A stretch of 64,000 nucleotides of DNA, from positions 3,906,001 through 3,970,000 of the forward strand of contig NC_052103.1 of NCBI RefSeq assembly GCF_012273895.1. Direction: 5' to 3'. The DNA comes from Zerene cesonia (Eukaryota; Arthropoda; Insecta; Lepidoptera; Pieridae). The notes under the pieces are model-generated. The model had not been told where the DNA came from. It saw only the letters and a list, made by a program, of their open reading frames with translations, and did not search any database. Of this stretch, positions 38,702 to 47,595 are shown one piece after another (the first letter of the stretch is position 1; each line of letters starts with the position of its first letter). The translations under genes were made by a program, and so were the position numbers.

Positions 38702-39066
38702 TGTAACGGAACGCACCCGAGCGGCGGTAAATTTCAAAGAGAGGTTAACGCGACCATAATTCTATACGATGGCCGCGTTGGTCCGCGCTCGGCCAATGGG
38801 AGCGCGGCAACATAAAATTTGTCGCGTTTAAGTGTGTGAACTTTGTGTAAACTGTGTTAACTTTTGCGTATCTTCTACGGTTTCATACACAATGCCACTT
38901 ACACGAAAAGCGACTGCAAGCGAACGCAATCGTGAGATCGATGACGAGACATGTCAAGACATGCACGCCGGCAACGACGCCCGAGTTTCGTCCCCGGGGG
39001 ACGATCGTCTTTTAGTATTCCTTGAAGCCTTCGCCAAAGCACAGGCGGAATCAAACAGACAGCTCT
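38702..39066 (+). mobile_element. Start of a probable LTR retrotransposon: LTR-like leader and gag-like frame, cut by gap
   Basis: From TGTAACGG (38702) the base composition turns sharply GC-richer. About 190 bp of leader, possibly LTR, precede an open frame from ATG 38892 that runs into the N gap: 58 visible residues beginning MPLTRKATASERNREID, polar at first, then a predicted amphipathic stretch (LLVFLEAFAKAQAESNRQL). That layout is typical of the N-terminus of gag in Ty3/gypsy-type elements. No primer-binding site was confirmed and no pol is visible, so the class is inferred. It is present only in the contig B haplotype; contig A continues into other sequence at the corresponding place. 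Confidence 0.45.
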
Positions 39067-40066
39067 NNNNNNNNNNNNNNNNNNNNNNNNNNNNNNNNNN
39101 NNNNNNNNNNNNNNNNNNNNNNNNNNNNNNNNNNNNNNNNNNNNNNNNNNNNNNNNNNNNNNNNNNNNNNNNNNNNNNNNNNNNNNNNNNNNNNNNNNNN
39201 NNNNNNNNNNNNNNNNNNNNNNNNNNNNNNNNNNNNNNNNNNNNNNNNNNNNNNNNNNNNNNNNNNNNNNNNNNNNNNNNNNNNNNNNNNNNNNNNNNNN
39301 NNNNNNNNNNNNNNNNNNNNNNNNNNNNNNNNNNNNNNNNNNNNNNNNNNNNNNNNNNNNNNNNNNNNNNNNNNNNNNNNNNNNNNNNNNNNNNNNNNNN
39401 NNNNNNNNNNNNNNNNNNNNNNNNNNNNNNNNNNNNNNNNNNNNNNNNNNNNNNNNNNNNNNNNNNNNNNNNNNNNNNNNNNNNNNNNNNNNNNNNNNNN
39501 NNNNNNNNNNNNNNNNNNNNNNNNNNNNNNNNNNNNNNNNNNNNNNNNNNNNNNNNNNNNNNNNNNNNNNNNNNNNNNNNNNNNNNNNNNNNNNNNNNNN
39601 NNNNNNNNNNNNNNNNNNNNNNNNNNNNNNNNNNNNNNNNNNNNNNNNNNNNNNNNNNNNNNNNNNNNNNNNNNNNNNNNNNNNNNNNNNNNNNNNNNNN
39701 NNNNNNNNNNNNNNNNNNNNNNNNNNNNNNNNNNNNNNNNNNNNNNNNNNNNNNNNNNNNNNNNNNNNNNNNNNNNNNNNNNNNNNNNNNNNNNNNNNNN
39801 NNNNNNNNNNNNNNNNNNNNNNNNNNNNNNNNNNNNNNNNNNNNNNNNNNNNNNNNNNNNNNNNNNNNNNNNNNNNNNNNNNNNNNNNNNNNNNNNNNNN
39901 NNNNNNNNNNNNNNNNNNNNNNNNNNNNNNNNNNNNNNNNNNNNNNNNNNNNNNNNNNNNNNNNNNNNNNNNNNNNNNNNNNNNNNNNNNNNNNNNNNNN
40001 NNNNNNNNNNNNNNNNNNNNNNNNNNNNNNNNNNNNNNNNNNNNNNNNNNNNNNNNNNNNNNNNNN
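39067..40066. other. Assembly gap of exactly 1000 N
   Basis: Nominal size. As drawn it separates a retrotransposon start from KDM2 intron 7. In the corrected order it would lie between the 22876 end of contig B and contig C, inside KDM2 intron 7, probably within a transposon. No KDM2 exon appears to be missing, since exons 7 and 8 join in phase. Confidence 0.98.
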
Positions 40067-40109
40067 GTAATAAATGTTATTTGCAGTTAACAATTTTCTT
40101 TTTTCTTTA

Positions 40110-40139
40110 TTACAATATTTATGGCAAGACTAGGTATAT
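40110..40139 (+). repeat. Putative transposon terminal inverted repeat, partner of 22920-22949
   Basis: TTACAATATTTATGGCAAGACTAGGTATAT. It lies in KDM2 intron 7, 38 bp before exon 8, and is the expected outer end of an element whose body would lie in the gap once contig B is reversed. Confidence 0.5.
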
Positions 40140-40177
40140 ATTTTTTTTAATTAATACCACAACATAAAATGGCACAG

Positions 40178-41360
40178 GTGCCGCAAAAATTCCGGTACCC
40201 GTTCTTCACGGAGATGCTGTGGTACGTGCTCGACCGCTACGTAAGCTCGCTGCTCGGCCGCTCGCACCTCGCGCCCGAGGGGCAGAGCGCGCCGCCCGCG
40301 CCGCCCGCACCGCCCAAGGACCACGTGCACCTCACGCAGAACGAGCTGCACGGCCTGAAGGTACGTGCCCGCGCCACGCAGATGCATTATTTATTTATTG
40401 TATTTATTAAATCGACGTAAATATTCTAATCGCAATAGTTGAACAGGTAATCTAATTTACAATACCTTTTCAAATTATTATCATCCATAAAATCTGTGAT
40501 GGAATGTGTGTGGGAATTCTTCCATCACCTCTCCTTTTGTACGTCTTCATATTTGTTCTCACATAAATATAACAACAAAATGAAGCCCTACTTTTGTTGT
40601 AGGATTTTCTTTTTACCCAAGTATAGGAACAACAGTAAGTTTTTAATGGGTAAAAAATTCCAATCGTGGGACTCTTCATGAAAAATTTTCATCTTAAATC
40701 TGCAAATTAATATAAGAATGCCTGAGCCTCTTTCGAACTTTCTTCATCAGTTATTCAAATACCAGTTATATATTATTAGCTGACTATGCGATGATGAGAT
40801 ATGATTATGATTAAACAATAATGCGTTCGAAATAATGATAACAATAATGATATAACCATTCCAGGCTATAGTGGTGTACTTGCATCAGTTACCAGCGGCT
40901 CGCAAATCCGTACCAGAGCTGTTGACGGATCCGATAGCGCTCGTGCGCGATGTGCGCACGCTGGTCGAACAGCATCGTCACGATAAACAGCATTTGGCTG
41001 TCACTGGTCAACCCGTATTGAAAGGTAATTTAGTTATTAAGTAATTTAATTATTATAAACTCGTGCTTTTTTTAGAGCGATGGAATAGTGCATAGAACAT
41101 TAGAAGTGACTTTGATTTGAAAATAAAGATGAGATGTCTAAATTGTGTAATATTTCTCCTTTTTTTTCAACTTGAGTATTTCAACAGATGGATTTTTTTA
41201 AATTCATATACATGTAAAACACTCTAGGTCCAGACGAGTCGTCGAGCGGTGAGCGCATACGTCAGTGGAGCGGGCGCGGTGGGCGCGGCGGGCATCGGGG
41301 CGGGCCAGCCAGACCGCGGCCTGAGCACGCCAACAATGCGCCTAGACGACGACGTACTAG
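40178..41360 (+). CDS. KDM2: KDM2 exons 8-10 (post-JmjC helical region and RGG-rich linker)
   Basis: Exon 8 40178-40360, exon 9 40865-41024, exon 10 41228-41360, all with GT-AG sites. Exon 8 reads VPQKFRYPFFTEMLWYVLDR, the strongly conserved KDM2 segment after the JmjC fold, followed by a Pro/Ala run (APPAPPAPP) and DHVHLTQNELHGLK. Exon 9 is a helical part (AIVVYLHQLPAARKSVPELL ...) matching the KDM2A region around VDKLESLPLHKK. Exon 10 encodes a Gly/Arg linker (SGRGGRGGHRGGPARPRPEH) and the basic run RRRRTR leading into the CXXC finger, as in vertebrate KDM2 (RRRRVRCRKC). Residues 323-481. Exons are strongly GC-rich against AT-rich introns. Confidence 0.93.
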
Positions 41361-41872
41361 GTAAGAATGTATTATATATAATAGTTATATGAGAATTTGA
41401 AGGTAGTGTTTACCTCTGTGTGAGATAATTTTTTTCAATTGAGCTTTGCGTTGATATGAGATTAAGGTGACTACTGGAGCAATTGCAAAAAATCTTTCAC
41501 TTTTATATATTTACGTGACCCTTGAGCGCTAATAAAGGCAATGTATTAACCACAGACGAAGGCGAGGACCGCTTGTGAGACTATAATGTGCATGTGTATA
41601 AATATAAATTTTTCAGTATTACATTTAAAATTAATATTAGAAATTGAAGACGCAGAAAGTAGAAGATAGGCGATTTTTCATTAAAAATACACAATTTGTA
41701 TTTTTTTTTAAGATGGAGTCTCCTTTTTGATAGATTTTTACTCTCGCATTTGAGTATATATTATATTGTTCTATTAATAATAAAATGAAGTGGGATAAAA
41801 AAACTGATATGTCGATTGACATGTTAATCAGTTTCTTTTATTTTTTTATTTTCTATGTTGTCTTTATTTCAG

Positions 41873-41996
41873 ATGCAAGAAATGCGAGGCTTGCCAGCGC
41901 ACAGATTGTGGCGAATGCGTGTTTTGCCACGATATGGTTAAGTTTGGAGGTCTGGGGCGAGCCAAACAGACTTGCGTGATGCGCCAGTGCTTGCAG
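41873..41996 (+). CDS. KDM2: KDM2 exon 11 (CXXC zinc finger)
   Basis: One exon carries the whole CXXC domain, residues 481-522. Eight cysteines, C482, C485, C488, C493, C496, C499, C515 and C520, bind two zinc ions in the usual CXXCXXCX4CXXCXXC plus two-Cys pattern. KFGGLGRAKQTCVMRQC matches the KFGG motif that contacts unmethylated CpG in KDM2A/B. In the family this finger recruits the demethylase to unmethylated CpG-rich DNA. Acceptor TTTATTTCAG, donor GTGAGT, phases 2 and 0. Confidence 0.96.
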
Positions 41997-42377
41997 GTGA
42001 GTTAAGTGCTTGATGCTGACGCCTGATCTTTTTTCTTTTGTGCTATTAAACATTTTTACCAAAATGCTCCAAAAGATCACCAGCACAAGAAATACTTTTA
42101 AAATGAATACTTTTGTTGATGCAAAAATTGTTCAATTTGTTCTTCAACTTCATAACAAGTGAAGTTATTGGTGACGATAATTGATTTTCGATCTGATAAT
42201 TGAGTTTGGTTAGATGGCTAATTAAGTAGTCTTTCTTTAAACTATGACTTGGTGTTTTTAAATACTTATGTTAAATAAGGTTGTCCAGTTCATGGGAGTT
42301 TTAATAGGGTTATCACTCATTTTAATACTTAAATAGCCTTAATGCAATCATTTTATTGGGTATACTATGTTTTTCAG

Positions 42378-43132
42378 CCAATGTTGCCAGTGACAGCTTC
42401 GTGTGCCGTGTGCCATTTGGACGGATGGATGCAAACACCGGTCGCTCCGCAGGCTAAGGGAAACTCTGGTATTTATTTATTTACTTTTATTCTATTCATT
42501 AAAACTTGCTTAAATTTCATGTTTAGTTCAAATCACAAGAAAAATATAATTTGATCGTAAAAATACGATAGGTATTAACTAGAACGCGTCTTTTTCTTGA
42601 CTATAGCCTTAGACATTAATATTTCAAGAGAATTTTCTTGTTTGCATAATTCAAGTTTGTAATTTATTTAAAATAATGATATGCTCCAAGCTTGTTTAAA
42701 TACTGTTTAGTAGCAACATTGATTGACAAAGTAATGAAATTGTAGAATAAACGATACACCAACTCTTCATATCTTAATATTCTTTATATTTTGAAACTCT
42801 TTAATGCACATGAAGATTATGACAAACATGAACAACTATAAATGTAAATCACGTTTAAAAGCATTTAAAAAGGCTTTAATTTCTAAACCTATAATACTTA
42901 CGTGAAATCAAACATAAGAAAATGCTATAAATGTGTTAACTAGCAAGAATTTGAACGGGAATGTCTATAATTACCAGGCCGCAACGGTCCGTCGCTATTG
43001 CGCGAATGCTCAGTGTGCTACAGCATCGTGCACGAGACCTGCGTGCCGGCCGGTGGGCAACTCAACGAAGATCTGCCCAACTCGTGGGAGTGTCCCACTT
43101 GCACTACCATGGGGCTGCACCATGATTATAAG
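42378..43132 (+). CDS. KDM2: KDM2 exons 12-13 (PHD finger)
   Basis: Exon 12 42378-42468 and exon 13 42978-43132. Together they form a C4HC3 PHD finger: C531, C534, C563, C566, H571, C574, C591, C594, with Trp589 in the usual place two residues before Cys591 (SWECPTC). It directly follows the CXXC finger, as in all KDM2 proteins. The loop between the second and third zinc ligands is shorter in acidic residues than in KDM2A. Exon 12 donor GTATTT is weak; exon 13 donor is GTTTGT. Confidence 0.94.
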
Positions 43133-43507
43133 GTTTGTAGTCTGTGTTTGTCAAGTTCCATAGGATATTTGTAGGATAGAATAAGAAAAATGGCTGGTGT
43201 TTTTGGACATACACATATTTTCTGTCTAAATTACTATCATCTCACTCTTACATGTATTTGATTTAATAGTAATAAATTAATACAGCTTGGATCTGTTGAG
43301 ACGTAGATGATATTGACAAAAAAAAAAACTGACAAAAGTACAAAGAGATATAGGCCAATATTGATTAATTCGTAAAATATATGTAATAATAATAATTGGT
43401 AAGACTAACGATACGATAGCAGACTAACATGTTATGTATCATATGTGTGACTAGATTCATTAGAACGGGTATAAAATAATAATAGTAATGTATGTTTATT
43501 ATTACAG

Positions 43508-44571
43508 CCTCGTCACTTCCGCGCACGTCAGAAATCATCAGACTTGCGTCGCATGAGCGTTAGCTCCGATGCCAGTCAACTGAGCCAGAATCATGTGCAA
43601 GTGAGTATTTTATTATTCACTTATTATTCCGATTATATGCATTTTCTCAACCATAAATTCCTTTCAAATTCCTTGAAATAAAATTTCTTTAAGTTACTTT
43701 GGGTCAGTATGTAAGTCTTTATAGTCTTTTAATTGACAAAACTATAAAATAATAAATGCTGTCATTTATTATGTATGTTCATTGAAAGCTTCCGTAATGA
43801 AATCAAGCCAGAATGTCTCATAATGCAAAACATTTTATTCCTACTATAACAATCTTGATATGTAATTATTTTGTTTAATTTTCAGAACAAATTGCCAGTT
43901 CTACCATCAGTGACGGTGAAGACGGAGACAGGCTCTGATAGCGAGAACAAGAATGACGTGCACATTAAAACTGAGGATGGTCTGTATATATTTCTTATTT
44001 GGCTGTGAAATTTGGTGAATCCTTCCTACTTATATTATAAATGCGAAAGTTTGTAAGGATGTGTGTGTTTTTGTTGCTCTTTCACGTAAAGACTACTGAA
44101 CCGATTGCAATGAAATTTGGTACGTAGACAGCTGAACAACTCGAATAAAATAAAGGCAACTTTTTATCCCGATATTCCTACGGGATGCGGACTTACGCGG
44201 GTGAAACCGCGGGGCGTAGCTAATCTTTAATATTTATAGACACATTGATCAATTATTCAAAGAATGGGTTGAATAGTTTTCGAGCTTACTATTATAAACG
44301 GATTATATTAAAATTTGGAAAACGTGTCTGACGAAAAATTAAACCTAATAATGATCGACTTCATTCTTTTTTTTTTATTATGCATTTTTTGCTATATCTA
44401 GAAATAAAGCGCGATGAAGACGGCAACGAGATAGCCGGTGAGAGCGGTGAGCGCGGCGAGGACTGGGAGCCGGCGAACAAGCGGCGGCGTGCGAGTGATG
44501 AAGACGAAGCGCCCAAGAAACAGGCGCAGAGGGCTCACCTCGCTTTGCTGCTCACCCATCACTCGGCTAAG
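43508..44571 (+). CDS. KDM2: KDM2 exons 14-16 (disordered linker with SUMO-type motifs and NLS-like run)
   Basis: Exon 14 43508-43600, exon 15 43886-43979, exon 16 44402-44571. They encode residues 605-723 between the PHD finger and the F-box: Ser-rich (MSVSSDASQLSQN), then VKTE (646-649) and IKTE (662-665), both matching the SUMO consensus hydrophobic-K-x-E and each followed by acidic residues, then IKRDED. Exon 16 is acidic with a basic run NKRRR plus PKK that fits a nuclear localisation signal, and ends in a helix AQRAHLALLLTHHSAK. This region is much shorter than in vertebrate KDM2A/B. A Helitron lies in intron 15. Confidence 0.88.
44024..44223 (+). mobile_element. Non-autonomous Helitron, Lep1-like, in KDM2 intron 15
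   Basis: Starts TCCTACTTATATTATAAATG and ends CGCGGGTGAAACCGCGGGGCGTAGCTAA, that is CTAA rather than CTAG, still within CTRR (44196-44223). Same strand as the gene, 44 bp after the exon 15 donor. Confidence 0.75.
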
Positions 44572-45058
44572 GTAGGCGTCATATTATATTGTGGTAGTGG
44601 TTATAGGGAGATAGTACTAAACTTTATTAGGTTGGTGGCAAGACAGAACAAGATTGAGGAATATAGCAACGGGTTTGGAAATTTGTTTATGTTGGAATCA
44701 ATATTTCCTTTCTATATATGTAAGAGCATCCCCTGAATTGTTGAAATGCTTGTTATAGTTTTCAGCGCTTGGGAATCGTTTTTTATAGGTGGTCTTTACA
44801 TTATAAAAATTTTATAAACCCCTAAATAAATTATATTTATAATTTTTACATAGGCTCTTAAGTTTCCTCCATTTTATGAATATTCCAATAACCATTGTAC
44901 TTACTACACAAACCTGAAATTTTACATAATAGCTTCTAGAGTCAGATCTCTGTCGAAATATTCATTCGCGGTGCTGTTCGCTTACCATGAAGCGACCGCA
45001 AGCTCCTTTGGCAACTAATGTAAAAAAAATGTTAAAAAGTTAATAACATACATTCCAG

Positions 45059-45746
45059 CCGCTCAAGAAACCGCTGTACCCGGTGCGTCCGGCGCCTGTG
45101 CCCATATCGAACTTCGCCGGCACGCCGTGGCTGGACCGCGACGCGATGCTCAACGTGTTCGCGAAGCTGACGCCGCACGAGCTGGCCACGTGCGCGCTCG
45201 TCTGCAAGGCGTGGGCCGAGTACTCGGTAAGTTTACAGGCGTGGGCCGAGTACTCGGTGCTTTTTACAGGCTCCGCCCGGGTAGTCCGCCTTTATCGTAG
45301 TTGAAACAATATAATTAAAAGATAGGATAGTTCCTATCTTTTAAGTCTCTCTCCTTCAACTTTCTACTATATTAAACTAACTTGTTGAACATGATCCAAA
45401 TTTATGAAACATAGACATGTTTCATAAATACATACCTTCAATAAGATAAGTGTCATGACTTATGTTATTGAAGGCTCTGTCTCGTCGTTTGTTATTTATT
45501 CCTCTGATAGTTGTTAGTAACATTCAAGTTGGTTATTAAATCATATGCTTTTATGTCAAATTCTAATAATATATCTAATCTCATTGAATTTTTAATTATC
45601 AATTTCCAGATGGATCCGTCGTTGTGGCGCAGCATGTCGTTCGTGCAAGTGCGCGTGTCTGCGGCGCAACTGGCGGGCATCGCTCGCCGCCAGCCACTCA
45701 CGCTTGGCCTTGAGTGGTGCCATCTAGCAAGACGCCAGCTGGCTTG
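45059..45746 (+). CDS. KDM2: KDM2 exons 17-18 (F-box)
   Basis: Exon 17 45059-45226 and exon 18 45610-45746. The F-box spans about residues 747-790: WLDRDAMLNVFAKLTPHELA, CALVCKAWAEYS, then MDPSLWRSMSF across the junction, matching the KDM2A pattern LSRRELCECMRVCKTWYKWC ... LWTKID. F-boxes bind SKP1 of SCF ubiquitin ligases; in KDM2B this surface also serves variant PRC1. Exon 18 continues into the first leucine-rich repeat (GIARRQPLTLGLEW, RRQLAWL). The exon 17 donor lies in a 30-bp tandem duplication (45207-45258) that leaves a second in-frame donor 30 nt downstream. Residues 724-825. Confidence 0.93.
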
Positions 45747-46021
45747 GTTAGTTTTTTGTTTTGGTTGTTTTTTTTATTTAATAATCTGTTGCTCTGTTCT
45801 CATCATATCAGAATAATACTTAACAAATACAACATAGTGTGAAAGTTTTCTATCATAATATTTAGCATTTAAAATGAGAATTAAAATTTTATAAGTTTTG
45901 CTAGACGTAGGTGTAATGTATATGATATATAGAAGAAAAAAGGTGATTAAAATCATGTAAAGAATTGTGTATGCATATTGCTTAATAGTTAAATTGAAAA
46001 TCGCCATCATCAAAATTCCAG

Positions 46022-47430
46022 GTTACTAGCCCGCTTGCCGGCGCTCCGCTCGCTTTCCCTCGCCGGTTCGCCCGCAGAGGCGGCGCTGGCTCTCCGTTCG
46101 AGCGCCTGTCCCCCCCTCACTTCACTGGACCTGTCGTTTGCGCGATGCCTCGACGACGCTAAGTTGCGCGGGATCCTGGCACCGCCGGAGAACTCTAGGC
46201 CCGGCGGCGGAGCACGCTCCGGGACAGAACCGTCCCGCTTGGCCGCTCTCGCCGTACTGAGGCTGCCTGGAACGGATATCACTGATGTTGCCATGCGCTA
46301 TGTTGTACAGGTATGTTTAGACTATAAATACTCTTCATACGTTTTGGAGGCGTAAAGCGATGCGAAGCGAATACTAGGTAAAATTTATCTTTATCTCTAT
46401 ATAAAATTTGGTTTTAATGGGATTACTGAGTGATGCGGAGGTTAACCGATTTTGAAATGTTATAATATATAATTGATTTTACTTTCAATTTCATAACGTA
46501 TATATTACAAAGCGTATTAACGCCTTGTTATATGTATGCCAATTAGAAGACGATATAAGTAGAAAGTGAACTAAAATTAAAGCAAAGTAAATAAAAACGC
46601 TAAATTTAAGAGTACTGATAATAGTGATAAAACTTTTTAGTCCCTAAGTCAATAATTTCTTCTTACTTCAACCTTACGGCAACCAACGCATTCGTAAAGA
46701 TTATCACAGCTCCCAATAGTTTATGGGCTGTGGTGATCGCATTCCTTCAGGCGAACCACCAATTCTGTTGCCCGCTCTAACGTTAAAAAAAGGCGCAAGA
46801 ATAATGATAACGTTTAACTGGCAGGCATTACCGAAGCTAGTGGAGCTGGACGCGTCGTCGTGCGCGCGGCTGACGGACGCGGGCGCGGCGCAGCTCGCGC
46901 ACCACGGCCTGCAGCGGCTCTCGCTCGCCGGCTGCCGCTTGCTCACCGAGGCGGCGCTCGACCACCTGGCGCGCTGCCCCAACCTCGTGCGGTGAGATAC
47001 CTCATCATCCAAAATGTCATAATCCCTTACTATATTATAAACGTTAAAGTAACTGTCAGTTCAATGCAATACGGACAAAAACACTCGCACGCGGAATTTA
47101 ACTTCAAACGAATTAAAGAATTGCCTTTCTTCATTTTAAATAATAAATAGAAAACATTATATTAAAATCAAACAAAATTAACTCAAAAAAATATTTATTT
47201 AGTGCGACTTCCTTTAGAAACACTTGGACCGCCAAGATACAGAAATAAATGATTTTTAGTCTTGAACAAAATAGTAGAATATATCATCTTATTGTATTCA
47301 CTCCAATTGCAGACTTGATCTCCGACACGTGCCACTGGTATCAACGCAGGCCGTCATTAAGTTTGCCGCCAAGTCCAAGCACAACTTGCACGTGAAGGAC
47401 GTAAAGTTAGTGGAGCTGCGGGCCACCTGA
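46022..47430 (+). CDS. KDM2: KDM2 exons 19-21 (leucine-rich repeats, C-terminus)
   Basis: Exon 19 46022-46310, exon 20 46825-46991, exon 21 47313-47430 with stop TGA at 47428-47430. They encode AMN1/FBXL-type leucine-rich repeats: LPALRSLSLAGSPAEAALAL, CPPLTSLDLSFARCLDDAKL, LAVLRLPGTDITDVAMRYVV, LPKLVELDASSCARLTDAGA, LQRLSLAGCRLLTEAALDHL, LVRLDLRHVPLVSTQAVIKF. The final residues align with the end of KDM2A (where ...ITRKACEHFISDL leads to the C-terminus), so the stop is in the expected place. The joined protein is 1015 residues, somewhat shorter than vertebrate KDM2A (about 1160). Codon use is very GC-rich in exons 19-20. The frame stays open after the stop for 54 codons (next feature but one). 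Confidence 0.93.
46665..46800 (+). mobile_element. SINE-like retroposon 3' part in KDM2 intron 19
   Basis: Shares CAACGCATTC, ATGGGC-GTGGTGATCGC, TCAGGCGAACCACC and GTTGCCCGCT with the element at 53590-53908, followed by an A-run. Its end is about 25-35 bp before the exon 20 acceptor, so it may supply part of the branch-point region. Confidence 0.55.
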
Positions 47431-47595
47431 TCCGAGGCCGACGTGGCTGAGCCCACGTCCGATGCCACGCCTGACGTCACCAACGTCTCTGACGTCGCCG
47501 ACGTCGCTGACAAAACAGATGTCGCCGCTGACAAGGCTGACGTCGCCGCTGACAACGCTGACGCCATGCCCGAACCAGCCAAGGACGCTGAATGA
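47431..47595 (+). CDS. Candidate C-terminal readthrough extension of KDM2
   Basis: Directly after the KDM2 stop (TGA, next base T) the same frame stays open for 54 codons to a second TGA at 47593-47595. The encoded tail is low complexity and acidic: 14 Ala, 12 Asp, 4 Glu and only 3 Lys, with near-repeats DVADVADKTDVAADKADVAA. Its base composition is that of the exons, not of the AT-rich UTR that starts right after the second stop. Possible readings are stop-codon readthrough as documented for many insect genes, a recent premature stop in a gene that ends at 47595, a base error in the assembly, or a chance simple repeat in the 3' UTR. TGA followed by T is not the most favourable readthrough context, so translation is unproven. 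Confidence 0.4.
   Translation, partial: SEADVAEPTSDATPDVTNVSDVADVADKTDVAADKADVAADNADAMPEPAKDAE

Noticed and set aside
45209..45304. An 18-nt micro-exon formed by the second copy of the 30-bp duplication
   Set aside because: The intron before it would be only 12 nt, too short to splice. An alternative donor is the more reasonable reading.
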